Assembly: GCA_965248935.1 (NCBI GenBank)
Contig: OZ252214.1
Coordinates: 1,178,001-1,242,000 of the forward strand
DNA length: 64,000 nt
Origin: G032773895 sp965248935
GTDB taxonomy: Bacteria; Pseudomonadota; Gammaproteobacteria; Pseudomonadales; Cellvibrionaceae
Direction: 5' to 3'
Position numbers and translations under genes: made by a program. Shown here one piece after another: positions 9,201-17,365 of the stretch. Every line of letters begins with the position of its first letter. Position 1 is the first letter of the stretch. The notes under the pieces were generated by a model that was given only the letters and a program-made list of their open reading frames with translations, did no database searches and was not told where the DNA came from.

Positions 9201-11129
9201 ATCAGGCGCAATGCCGGAGATTCCCTCCATACCATTGTCATACCACTGAGTATGCCCATTTCTATTGTAGTTCCTTTGTTCAAAATACCCCTTAATATCA
9301 TAGAGCGTTTCAGCAATCGGAGTGGTTCCCCAAATTAGTGGGTGATCTTCAATAACATCAATAATATTAGAAAGGGGGGATTTAACGTGGGTATCGAAAC
9401 AAATATCGAAATTAGTTCTAGAACTCGGCGCTAGGGAAATATCAGGATAACAAGCCCTGAAAGTTCCACCGTGTAATTGATTACTATTGTAAACCGAAGT
9501 CGGAGTTCTTGTATGATTGTAGTTATAAACAGCTAAGCCAAATCTCATAGACCCAGAGTTTTGTTGAACGACACCTTCTGGTTCTTCAGTCACACCCAAT
9601 TGAATTTTATGCCCAGATGTATATTCAAAGGCAATATATCCAATATTTTCATTCGCATGACCACGTTCAGTATCTTTCGACTTTTCTTCCTCCATAAACG
9701 CTTGGAAGCCATAGCCATTGACATTTCTATAGCGTGGCACCGCCGTATCTATTCCAGCGAGAGTTGTTGAGACTACCCCAACAATCGGTTTCTCATTAAA
9801 AAACAAATAACCACGATTAAAATATACGTTCCTAAAGTTTTCATCAACATTTAAACCACCACTCTCACCTACTGTCGCTAATGACCCAGACACTGGCCCA
9901 TGGTCGAGTGCGCCTTTAAATGGCTGAATGGCAATCCAGTGGACATCCTCTATTTCAGGGTGGCCACTTGCCCCATAGTCTTCTTCATTTTGTAAAGAAA
10001 CGTTAAAACCAGAAGTATTTACGCTGTCAACCCGTACAATAACGGGCCGATCATCGTTCTGAGAAGAAACACCAGCAAAAACAATTGGGGTATAACCAGA
10101 AGACGCCAAATGTTGCCATCGAGAATTGATAGAACCACCCGACGCAGTTGAATTTGTATTGATTATTCCTGCTCTCACTTCATAAAGATTTCCACCAACA
10201 GAAACCGTATTTGAACCACCCGCTCCCCCTTCCGCAACAATAAAGGTGACGTCTTCCGTTGTGTGGTTAACATCAAGATACTCCCACTCTTCTAGCCTTA
10301 TTTCAAAACCCGTTGATGTGACGTTTCTCACTCTAGCGTGAGCCGGTTGACCTCCGTTGAAACTTAATGCGGTGGCAACCACAACGGGGTTGCTATAGGT
10401 ATTGATAAAATCTACATGATGCCAATTACTCGTCTGGTTGTAATCATCTCCCAAGGATTGATTTCTATCGATAGAAATCTGACCCATTTCAAGGTGATCA
10501 CTCAAGGGAAGCGATATAGCAATACTCGATGTGACTACAGAAAGAATACCTTCTGTAATTTTGAAAACGACATTATCGGGGTAAGGTGATACAGTAGAAC
10601 TTGCGCGGTACTGCTTATGAAAAGTTCTATCCGCAGGTTCATTTTGCCCTTCAAGCACATACCATGTATCACCATCAATAACTTCACCGTTTCTATCTCG
10701 AACTTTTCCGCCTACTAGAACTTTACGAGCAACATCCATTCTTCGCATTACAAGCCAGTTTAGAAAATTCCCATCCCATTCCCCTCGATTATTTTCAACA
10801 AAAAATAACTTAGCGTTATTCGTATCGTAAGTATATTTTTTATCGCTTTCAAAATAGCCAAAGTAGGTACCATCTGGACTAAAGTCATCGTGAACTGTGC
10901 TATTTGCGCTCCAGTTTCCTGCTGTCACATCTCTATAGGCAACAGCCTTCATACTTCCTGAAATATCTAAAGCAATAACCACATTAGGTTTGCCCACACT
11001 TGTCGCAACAAAAGGAGGGGCCGCCGTATAATCCGAAGAATTTGCCGCAGCAAAGCTCTGGCCGGAAATAAAGGCTGTGAGTACTAGCAATGATATATAA
11101 ACTACAGTATTTTGATATATCTTTTTCAT
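6249..11129 (-). CDS. pilY1: type IV pilus tip adhesin/biogenesis protein PilY1, enlarged
   Basis: Secreted pilus-tip protein that with the minor pilins primes pilus assembly and can act in adhesion and surface sensing. It has 1626 residues, well above the roughly 1160 of Pseudomonas aeruginosa PilY1. A signal peptide covers about residues 1-28. A von Willebrand A-like segment carries the metal site DISGSM at 55-60. Three tandem repeats follow at about 215-305, 318-402 and 413-505, each with a P-V/I-V-x-V strand, RV..V...GF and an acidic run. A calcium-loop-like VDSNGNG is at 981-987. The C-terminal PilY1 beta-propeller begins near 1040, with IYAGGNDGMIHAF at 1085-1097. Its ATG directly abuts the pilX stop. 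The extra repeats look like a sugar- or matrix-binding insertion (inference). Confidence 0.93.
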   Translation of the reverse strand: MKKIYQNTVVYISLLVLTAFISGQSFAAANSSDYTAAPPFVATSVGKPNVVIALDISGSMKAVAYRDVTAGNWSANSTVHDDFSPDGTYFGYFESDKKYTYDTNNAKLFFVENNRGEWDGNFLNWLVMRRMDVARKVLVGGKVRDRNGEVIDGDTWYVLEGQNEPADRTFHKQYRASSTVSPYPDNVVFKITEGILSVVTSSIAISLPLSDHLEMGQISIDRNQSLGDDYNQTSNWHHVDFINTYSNPVVVATALSFNGGQPAHARVRNVTSTGFEIRLEEWEYLDVNHTTEDVTFIVAEGGAGGSNTVSVGGNLYEVRAGIINTNSTASGGSINSRWQHLASSGYTPIVFAGVSSQNDDRPVIVRVDSVNTSGFNVSLQNEEDYGASGHPEIEDVHWIAIQPFKGALDHGPVSGSLATVGESGGLNVDENFRNVYFNRGYLFFNEKPIVGVVSTTLAGIDTAVPRYRNVNGYGFQAFMEEEKSKDTERGHANENIGYIAFEYTSGHKIQLGVTEEPEGVVQQNSGSMRFGLAVYNYNHTRTPTSVYNSNQLHGGTFRACYPDISLAPSSRTNFDICFDTHVKSPLSNIIDVIEDHPLIWGTTPIAETLYDIKGYFEQRNYNRNGHTQWYDNGMEGISGIAPDGNPKKRNSYEISNDWDPFYYDEFSAKLPCAKSFVLHFNDGAPYLDFDSGRGPHPNLTNDGVGNFGPQEMLDDLALMLRKNDCRTDSGMEGHQEIISYYVYAALGEDESNNGSTRKMREAAANGGFVDTDGDRLPDPRHPANFINYMSGPCTANEWDEDGDCNPDNFYFANDGQALVNELNAAFEAIVTRAATGGASSVISASRSGEGSIVNAIFRPYVSSGADNVAWTGDVHALMIDDAGRIRQDDGDAILEDSDGYLDMCNDDTANLVRARVSSSLAARPTTAQLATCSEIIFPLDLFDIEYLWSGANWLSSLSNSQVMRQRTYSSSAKERYIITGVDSNGNGMVQNSEQLVFEAGSFPESVAGLLANDLTSAHNVIKFVRGEDVVGLRSRQLEGKTLRLGDVIYSTPTIVGRPSENLDLLYESTSYRTFLRRYKNRRQVIYAGGNDGMIHAFNGGWYNAETKELKKSHGTDAGSITSYDLGAELWAYVPYNGLPHLEYLARLNYGQVSSDHLYFADLKPRIFDAKIFTADTDHPGGWGTVLMVGMRLGGGSTSVDADLDSSNVDTKNLRSSFVLFDITNPDRAPQLLLEFSHANLGFTTSIPAPITVGSDAEGNGDWYLMIGSGADTNAAGFDTVKSTQNARLFLLDLKKVASGNATVLEPSFGTAGVYTLGDSNSFISDLTAVDFGLDHFTTDAVYFGTVSGDTRGWGGKIYRVKIQEDTDSTPLAVSSWAPFEILDVTNPVTAPIAVSTDELLNRWLYVGSGRYFTSLDNIDTSDNVYVGLKEPRDTTGAYTYAAIDRSKSVNVSSVRVETDTGELDPLPTLSPVLDTDSTVADFESRIRQYSNSSEYVSAWYRDLLNGERNFGAATVLGGTLTFTTFDPIFDQCLISGNAYLYVLNSLTGTAASPAIIGQDSTSTYNQYVVDIGGSPATSPSLHRGEGYSTDNRTTAIIQTANGNILTVEQANEESVRDGEASWRQLK

Positions 11130-11699
11130 TTAGGGTACCACTCTTAATTCACTTGCAGTTACAGCTACAGCTCCGCTCGCTCCCTCTCCGGTACTGCGTA
11201 TTTCATATATAAGATGCACCCCTCCTGCACCCGCGCCTTTTCCTAGCCCTTCATAACCAGAAAGTTGCTGAAGACCACTGCCTTTACTGCGCGCCCCCGG
11301 TGCTTTAACAATATTTATATCAGCATCAATTGTTTCAATATATGGACCAGATACGTCATACTGCATATCCACATTCAGTGACGAGGTATCGTATAAATCT
11401 TCGTTCGGTCCAACACTATCCGTTGCGGGGTCATAATCTGATAGGTAGGTTAGGTTACTCACTTGCAAACCCGTCCATTCACGGCTGTAAATGTAATAGA
11501 CAACCGCCTCACCGGCAGCTACCCGACCAGACTCTGAACCTTGAAATGCGATATCCTTAAAAGCCTCATTAGACGATATTTTATAATCAAGATTTGAAGA
11601 TTGCATCGTCGCTACAGTCACAAGCATTATAACTAAAACAAATACTAAGCCTGTAACAAGGACAAAACCGGAATTTTTTTTACGCTTGATAGTATTCAA
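11130..11699 (-). CDS. pilX: type IV pilus minor pilin PilX
   Basis: A 189-residue minor pilin-like protein with a basic start MNTIKRKKNSG followed by FVLVTGLVFVLVIML. Gly11 would precede the cleavage site, and the mature chain begins FVLVT, lacking the usual Glu5; that is seen in PilX proteins. The periplasmic part keeps SNEAFKDIAFQGSESG, typical of the family. It sits between pilW and pilY1 in the conserved order and its stop codon touches the pilY1 start. It probably belongs to the priming complex with PilV, PilW and PilY1. Confidence 0.88.
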   Translation of the reverse strand: MNTIKRKKNSGFVLVTGLVFVLVIMLVTVATMQSSNLDYKISSNEAFKDIAFQGSESGRVAAGEAVVYYIYSREWTGLQVSNLTYLSDYDPATDSVGPNEDLYDTSSLNVDMQYDVSGPYIETIDADINIVKAPGARSKGSGLQQLSGYEGLGKGAGAGGVHLIYEIRSTGEGASGAVAVTASELRVVP

Positions 11700-11700
11700 A

Positions 11701-12705
11701 TCAACCTCGGTTCATATTTCGTAGTTGAACAACTTTGGAATACGCTTTTCTTCGATATGAAGTCACTTCTGTATCAGGCTGATACACATAACCACCGGGT
11801 AACACATAGGTTTGCTCGTCCGTATATGCACTATCTTTATTGTCACCTCTTACAACCAAACCAAACCTCGCACTCATAACTTGATTCCAGTCCGCAACGC
11901 CATTTGCATCAGCATATGAATCAACAACATAATCACTATTCGAATCTATTCCATATTCGACCTGGAATTGTTCGACGCCTTCGGCCAAGGTTTCCGCCGT
12001 CAAAACTTCACCATCTAAGCGCAGACGTACAAGAGATGGCATACCATCATCACAACCACCACAATCAGCTTCAGAGCAAGGACGAACATAATACATTTCC
12101 ATTTTGTACTCGTAGTTATAAATCCCTACTCCATCTACACCAGCACCAAGAGAAGTCAGTCCAGAATCAGAACCTAATAATATTTCCCCACCATTTATGC
12201 CCTGTGAAATAGCAGTACGCAAATACACTTTTGCAGAAGATAACCCCCCAATAGGAGCCAATCCAGATGCGGCTCCATACCGAACCGCTAAAATATCAGT
12301 ATTCGCAACATACTCACCAGAGGGGATGCAATTTGCAGGGAAATTCGTAACCCCACCTATAGCTGATGCACCTTCATAGCCAAAAATTGGTTGGCGAACG
12401 TTAGTAACCCAAGCATGATTACACGAACCTATTCCCGATATATTGACTGCCCCTATAGCACCAATATCATTTCCATCAACTCCACCATAATGCCCCGCAG
12501 ATCTCAAAGATCTAGTGACAGAACCTATGGCAACTCTTGAATTCTCTAACTGAGCTGAAAAACCTGTTATCATTTTTGTCGCAGTATAATTTGAAAGATA
12601 GACCTGAATAATTCCCGCTAAAAGCATAATGCCAACAGCCATAGCAACAAGTAACTCGACAAGAGAAATACCAGTATGTTTATAACGAGAAGAATGTTTT
12701 TTCAT
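11701..12705 (-). CDS. pilW: type IV pilus minor pilin PilW
   Basis: A 334-residue minor pilin, the usual large size for PilW. The leader MKKHSSRYKHTG is followed by ISLVELLVAMAVGIMLLAG, with Glu at mature position 5. Several cysteines in the periplasmic part (SEADCGGCDDG) suggest disulfides. It lies one base upstream of pilX and 15 bases after pilV, so it is co-transcribed and probably coupled. Confidence 0.9.
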   Translation of the reverse strand: MKKHSSRYKHTGISLVELLVAMAVGIMLLAGIIQVYLSNYTATKMITGFSAQLENSRVAIGSVTRSLRSAGHYGGVDGNDIGAIGAVNISGIGSCNHAWVTNVRQPIFGYEGASAIGGVTNFPANCIPSGEYVANTDILAVRYGAASGLAPIGGLSSAKVYLRTAISQGINGGEILLGSDSGLTSLGAGVDGVGIYNYEYKMEMYYVRPCSEADCGGCDDGMPSLVRLRLDGEVLTAETLAEGVEQFQVEYGIDSNSDYVVDSYADANGVADWNQVMSARFGLVVRGDNKDSAYTDEQTYVLPGGYVYQPDTEVTSYRRKAYSKVVQLRNMNRG

Positions 12706-12720
12706 TGGGTACAGATTCCT

Positions 12721-13200
12721 CTAAGGCTTATATGGCACAAACGAAAGCGTATGATTTTTTGTACTACTTATTGTGCCAATTCTTTCTTTCCACTCTACCT
12801 CGATAGAGAATACATCTCCCGATACACGCGCAACATTCAACGCTGCTTCAGGCAAACCCTGTTCGAGAAAATTTTTCACTGAAGAAATATCATAGGCAGC
12901 CAACTCAGCAGGGCTACAGCTAGAAGTGCAATTTGGCGTTTCGTTTTGACTACCATTCTCCGACAAAAAATAATAAAAATCCCCTTCGACACCTACAGGG
13001 TTAGCTCTCATTCTATCGGCAAGATCATTTGCCCCCATCATAGCAACGTTGATCGTTCCTGAATTTGAAATCATATTTAAGCTTTTTAGTTGCAGCCCCG
13101 CCACACCTAATATACCCGTAGCAAAAATAAACGCTGCAACCATCGCTTCTAGTAGAGAAAATCCTTTTGAATGTTTAAACTCTAAATTCATAAAATTCAT
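12721..13200 (-). CDS. pilV: type IV pilus minor pilin PilV
   Basis: A 159-residue minor pilin. The leader ends KHSKG and the helix reads FSLLEAMVAAFIFATGILGVAGLQ, the typical PilV pattern, with Glu at mature position 5. A second Met at residue 4 could also be the start. CTSSC (about residues 91-95) marks a small cysteine loop. It is part of the fimU-pilV-pilW-pilX-pilY1-pilE operon. Confidence 0.88.
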   Translation of the reverse strand: MNFMNLEFKHSKGFSLLEAMVAAFIFATGILGVAGLQLKSLNMISNSGTINVAMMGANDLADRMRANPVGVEGDFYYFLSENGSQNETPNCTSSCSPAELAAYDISSVKNFLEQGLPEAALNVARVSGDVFSIEVEWKERIGTISSTKNHTLSFVPYKP

Positions 13201-13230
13201 ACGAACATCAAACTCACTAATATATTAAAA

Positions 13231-13809
13231 TTAAGGGCACACTAAAGTTGCGCCACATGCTCCTGAATCTGATAAAACCGCACGTCCAGAAGCTTTCATA
13301 ATAATTGCCTCCGCACTACTAACCCCACGATTATCACATAAAGTTATTTCACCAGTTTCCAATGATACACCTGTGGATTCGTATCGCACCCGCCTCACAA
13401 CATCACCAGATCCAACCAACGTATTTCCCATATCCATCGCGGGGTATACTTTCAAAAGTTCTTCATTACCATCGACAACACCATCTGTATCTGAATCAAC
13501 AAATATGATCCAACCGGAATCCCAATTAATGGACGTGCCACAACTCGTTCCATTAGTACTCGCACATATCACCACTCTTGCAGATCGTTTAATAGCTTCG
13601 CTTCTAGCAATAGATAGAGAACCCATAAATCCTTTCGCGTTAGAATTTTGTTTTCCTTCATTAATCATTCGAGTAAAAGAAGGTAGGGCCAAACTAGTAA
13701 CAATGGCCATCAGGCCAATTGTTACTAACAATTCAATAAGAGTGAATCCAAAATTTCTGTACAAAGGTAAAGTCTTCATGCTTTTAAATATAGGAGTAAC
13801 TATAAACAT
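13231..13809 (-). CDS. fimU: GspH/FimT-type pseudopilin (FimU position)
   Basis: First gene of the minor-pilin operon, 192 residues from the start at 13809. Cleavage would follow the Gly in YRNFG|FTLIELLVTIGLM, and GspH-fold features follow (ARSEAIKRSARVVIC, WDSGWIIFVD). The ATG at 13809 has AGG six bases upstream. A second ATG at 13779 gives a shorter, more usual leader but has no clear ribosome site, so the start is uncertain. By position it corresponds to P. aeruginosa fimU. Transcription would begin in the AT-rich region to its right. Confidence 0.85.
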   Translation of the reverse strand: MFIVTPIFKSMKTLPLYRNFGFTLIELLVTIGLMAIVTSLALPSFTRMINEGKQNSNAKGFMGSLSIARSEAIKRSARVVICASTNGTSCGTSINWDSGWIIFVDSDTDGVVDGNEELLKVYPAMDMGNTLVGSGDVVRRVRYESTGVSLETGEITLCDNRGVSSAEAIIMKASGRAVLSDSGACGATLVCP

Positions 13810-14390
13810 TAAAAACCTAGATAAGACGAAAGGACAAACTCAAAGACAAAAAGTAAGGGTAATAACATAATGTTTAGATCAAAGATTTAATCCCTGTTTT
13901 TTAGCATATCTATTAGAAATTCTAATTTTATTTTAGTTACATTTGAAAAAAAATTTGACTATTTGGAAATAACCTAGCCTAAAATATTAAAAAAATAGAA
14001 TAACCAACAAAAACCAAGAGGAGCTATCTAAACAAAGAAAACCTAGCATAATTATCTAACATATTTTTTTCCCCTTTGCACTAATGTCAAATTTTTGACC
14101 TCAATAAACACAAAAAACAAATTGAACAAATTTCATACAAATACGTTTTCTGCCAAACAAAAAATAAGGCCACATTGCAAAATACAAGAAAGCAACCTAA
14201 AGCAATTTTTAACGCCTTAAAATAAACTAACCCGACATATTTGAGTAGTTTATGAGATCGAAACCAAAATAATGTCGCCTATTTCAACAACTTTAAACTC
14301 ACTCATTGATTTAACAGTACATGTATGACTAATGTTATTACGGACACAAAAAATCACATGTAATAATTGATAAAACTAGAGGTCACTAAC
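13810..14390. other. long AT-rich divergent promoter region
   Basis: About 580 bases between the divergent minor-pilin operon and the thioesterase gene, with no coding frame. It must carry promoters for both. The only compact element I can point to is an inverted repeat GTCAAA-TT-TTTGAC at 14086-14099, a candidate operator. I cannot assign -35/-10 boxes with confidence because the whole stretch is AT-rich. Confidence 0.5.
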
Positions 14391-14876
14391 ATGCAACTTC
14401 AACAACAAGAACAGGTTATCACTTCACAATTTGAACATACGTTAATTAGAGCAGTAGAGCCCGACCCCGATACACCTAAAACTTTTTGCCAAGTGATTCA
14501 TTCTTCTCTAAAACATACGAATGTCACCGGAAACATCTATTTTTCTAACTATTTTGACTGGCAAGGAGCGGCGAGAGAAAGATGGTTTGCGGAGTGCGTA
14601 GACTCCAAAATGCTGCAAGACAAAGGAGTATTTGTGACAAAATCGGCAACCAATCAATATTTTAAGGAAGGTTTGCCGCTCCAAACTATCCGAGTGGCTC
14701 TAAATACCTGTAATATCAAGCGGTGTTCATTTAAAATACTTTTTAACTTTTATATAGATCAAGAATTGGTGAGTTCAGGCTTTCAAGAGGTTGCATTTCA
14801 AAACCACCAGAAGCGAATTTCACGAATTCCTGACAGCGCAATGAAAAAAATTCGTATATATGAAATAAAAGAGTAA
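14391..14876 (+). CDS. hotdog-fold acyl thioesterase-like protein
   Basis: A 161-residue single-domain protein. The segment THTNVTGNIYFSNYF-type core (residues about 42-56, then DWQGAARE to residue 63) matches the hotdog thioesterases of the 4HBT superfamily, especially the enediyne polyketide group (CalE7/DynE7-like), which share the NxxGNxYxxNYxxWQGxxRE pattern. Such enzymes hydrolyse acyl-CoA or acyl-carrier-protein thioesters; the substrate here is unknown. An upstream in-frame TTG exists at 14367. The ATG at 14391 with GAGG upstream is the better start. A terminator-like hairpin follows, and then the Lqs-like regulator and kinase. No polyketide synthase gene is nearby. Confidence 0.7.
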   Translation: MQLQQQEQVITSQFEHTLIRAVEPDPDTPKTFCQVIHSSLKHTNVTGNIYFSNYFDWQGAARERWFAECVDSKMLQDKGVFVTKSATNQYFKEGLPLQTIRVALNTCNIKRCSFKILFNFYIDQELVSSGFQEVAFQNHQKRISRIPDSAMKKIRIYEIKE

Positions 14877-14895
14877 AATGGCAATCTCGTTTGAG

Positions 14896-14935
14896 TGACG
14901 TGCATTTATTAGCAGTTCTTGTGCGTCATTTTTTT
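14896..14935 (+). terminator. terminator after the thioesterase gene
   Basis: TGACGTGCA (14896-14904) pairs with TGTGCGTCA (14920-14928), nine pairs including two G-T, followed by seven T. It would end most transcripts of the thioesterase gene before the response regulator, so the two need not form a full operon. Confidence 0.6.
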
Positions 14936-14969
14936 GACAACAAACAACACATGATGGAAGGAATTTGGT

Positions 14970-15956
14970 TTGAGACATGAAATGTCCCTCTGCTATTACC
15001 CTACTAGCATAGCGTTAATAGATGATAATGATTCGTTTTTACGAGCATTAAAGTTGCATATTGGCAATAAGTTTAATTGCAATTTATTTTGTAACCCCAA
15101 AGAAGCGCTCGAATTTGCAAATACTCATTACAACAAAGTAAAACTTATCGAAGAACAGGAACGTAATCAGCGGCACAGTGATTCTGATAACTTCGTTAGC
15201 TTAACCCTGAGCCGAACCCAGAAAAAACAGGATGATTACAGTCGATACGACGAATTGTCCGTTATTGTAGTTGACTATGATATGCCTGGAATAAATGGCA
15301 TAGAGCTATGCGAGCAAATAAATAACCCAAATATCAAAAAGATACTGCTAACAGGACGAGCGTCATCTGCCGATGCAATCAAAGCATTTAATAATAATAT
15401 TATTCATTATTTTATTAATAAAAATGACGAGAATATGCTGGAATTATTATTGGAAGCAATATATAGAATGCAAAACGAGTATTTTCTCGATGTTTCCCGG
15501 CATATTAAATCTTCAGCAATTGATGGGCCATCTTCATTTTTCTCCGATAGTGCGCTAACAGATTACTTTAACCAACTTAAAAACAATTTATCCGTCGAAG
15601 AGTTTTATTATGTGACAGGCCCATCTCGATACTTATTACGATTAAAAAATGGGTGCGATGCGACATTACTTGTATATTCTCACCAAGAACTGCTGCAACA
15701 AGTAGAGGAACTACAAGCAGATGAAGCACCAGAATGGATAATACGTCAAATAGTTAACGGGAAGTATATCCCCTACTTTAAAACGGAAGATGGATTTTAC
15801 GAAAAAAACAAGTTTGATGAAAAAGCTGACCTTATCGTGGCCGATAGAATTGAGGGAGAAAAATGCGCCTATTTTTGCGCCTTAATCGAAAATAACACTA
15901 AAAAAGTTGACTATTCAAAAATTCAAATAGGACACGACAACTCAACACTGCATTGA
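14970..15956 (+). CDS. LqsR-like atypical response regulator
   Basis: A 328-residue receiver protein with no DNA-binding domain that I recognise. Receiver marks are the acid pair D18-D19 (IALIDDND), phospho-acceptor D102 (VVDYDMPG), T128 (LLTGRAS) and K151. About 42 charged residues (53-95) are inserted between helix 2 and strand 3, which pushes the phospho-Asp to about 102 instead of about 55. Legionella LqsR has its Asp at 108, and this is the main reason for the comparison. The C-terminal 160 residues are unassigned. The TTG start at 14970 is supported by AAGGA seven bases upstream; the ATG at 14982 is too far from it. The gene overlaps the convergent kinase gene by 15 bases. Confidence 0.75.
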   Translation: MRHEMSLCYYPTSIALIDDNDSFLRALKLHIGNKFNCNLFCNPKEALEFANTHYNKVKLIEEQERNQRHSDSDNFVSLTLSRTQKKQDDYSRYDELSVIVVDYDMPGINGIELCEQINNPNIKKILLTGRASSADAIKAFNNNIIHYFINKNDENMLELLLEAIYRMQNEYFLDVSRHIKSSAIDGPSSFFSDSALTDYFNQLKNNLSVEEFYYVTGPSRYLLRLKNGCDATLLVYSHQELLQQVEELQADEAPEWIIRQIVNGKYIPYFKTEDGFYEKNKFDEKADLIVADRIEGEKCAYFCALIENNTKKVDYSKIQIGHDNSTLH

Positions 15957-17321
15957 TTGAGGGAATTTTACTGTGAAGCAGGTATAACGCCCCTCTTCGG
16001 ATTCACAATATATTTCCCCATTAAAGGCTTGAACAACCCGCCTACAAAATGCAAGGCCAACACCGGAATTGGCACCTCTGTGCTTAGTGCTGAAGAAATT
16101 GTCAAATACGTGCGGTATTAGCTCTTTTGCTATTCCTGCACCTTGATCTCGCACTTCGACTTTGCAACCTTTAAGTACGACATCGACTCTGCTCTCTAAA
16201 TCACCTTTTTCTCTTAAAGCTTGAAAAGCATTTTTTAAAAGATTATAAACAACATACTTCATAAATATTTCCGACCCAAGAACTTCAAAGTCATTCTCAA
16301 TACTAAGATTAACCCTATCTTTTTCACTAGACTTATACGGGTATTTATTTATTGCATTAATTAAACAGGTCTTCATGGAAAATAAAATAAAATTTTTGTC
16401 GTTAAGTTTGTTTTCCGAAGCAAGTGCGAGCAACATATCAATAGATTCATTAGAATTTCTTACTTCATTCGATATATCGTTAACTATCTCAGGTATCGCC
16501 TCAATAATAACCTGATCGATTTCAGGCTCGATCAATTTATTCTCTACGGCTTTTAAATAGCCCTGCACGAGAATAGGAAGTGAGTTTGATAAAGTCTTAG
16601 CTTGCAGATTAATCGTTGCCAAAGGTGTTCTCATTTCATGGGCAATACTGGCAGATATGACTTTTGAATTATCCATCAAATGAAACTTTACAGTAGCAAT
16701 AGCAATAATACCTATCGCTATTGCAATAAATATTACGCCAGGAGGGTAAAAGTCATACCCATAGTTACATAAGTAATCAACAGCCGCGAAAAAATAGATA
16801 AAAACGCCCGCGATACAGGCTCGAAGCTTTGATTGCTCTCCCCCCTGAACGATAATTTGTTTTTTGAAAGTAATATAAAGCGCTCGATTAACAACAATAA
16901 CTGTTTGCAGCACATGCAACCAGTGGTAACTTCCCGCTTTAGGGTAGAAGCCCCAGGGATAAGCATAGTGACCATCTATTAAATAATTTGATCCCAAAAG
17001 TAAACCTAGTAATATGCCAGCAATAACATAGGATAGATAAACAAAGCGAAGCTCTTTGTGTTTTCCTACAATTTCTGTCAAAAAATGATACAAGGCTGTA
17101 GGAATAAATAGAATAAGCGCCCATCCTAGCTTAATAATATGATCGGCTGTAGCAGGGTCTTTCGTTTGAAAAAGTACGGCCCAACAAAACTGCCAAAAAA
17201 AAGAACTTAAGCATAGAATAAAAAAGCTAATACTAACGCGATTAATACCTTTTTCATTTAGGACAAATAATCCATAAAATAGAAATATGAGCGATACAAT
17301 TGTTGGCAGAACAGATGACAT
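15942..17321 (-). CDS. 7TM sensor histidine kinase (HisKA_7TM type, Lqs/Cqs-like transmitter)
   Basis: A 459-residue membrane kinase. The N-terminal ~215 residues form about seven membrane segments ending YPPGVIFIAIAIG...VKFHLMD, as in HisKA_7TM sensor domains. The phospho-acceptor is H228 in SIAHEMRTPLATI. The linker with LPILVQGYLKA and NSNESIDMLL resembles CqsS/LqsS kinases. ATP-binding boxes are LLKNAFQAL, DQGAGI, FDNFFSTK and SGVGLAF. There is no attached receiver. The longer frame starts at a TTG (17360); I prefer the ATG at 17321. The gene faces and overlaps the LqsR-like gene, so the two probably form a signalling pair. The ligand is unknown. Confidence 0.8.
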   Translation of the reverse strand: MSSVLPTIVSLIFLFYGLFVLNEKGINRVSISFFILCLSSFFWQFCWAVLFQTKDPATADHIIKLGWALILFIPTALYHFLTEIVGKHKELRFVYLSYVIAGILLGLLLGSNYLIDGHYAYPWGFYPKAGSYHWLHVLQTVIVVNRALYITFKKQIIVQGGEQSKLRACIAGVFIYFFAAVDYLCNYGYDFYPPGVIFIAIAIGIIAIATVKFHLMDNSKVISASIAHEMRTPLATINLQAKTLSNSLPILVQGYLKAVENKLIEPEIDQVIIEAIPEIVNDISNEVRNSNESIDMLLALASENKLNDKNFILFSMKTCLINAINKYPYKSSEKDRVNLSIENDFEVLGSEIFMKYVVYNLLKNAFQALREKGDLESRVDVVLKGCKVEVRDQGAGIAKELIPHVFDNFFSTKHRGANSGVGLAFCRRVVQAFNGEIYCESEEGRYTCFTVKFPQSMQC

Positions 17322-17365
17322 TACTTTATTCTCATTATAGAAAAAACGGCAATAAGTCAAACCAC

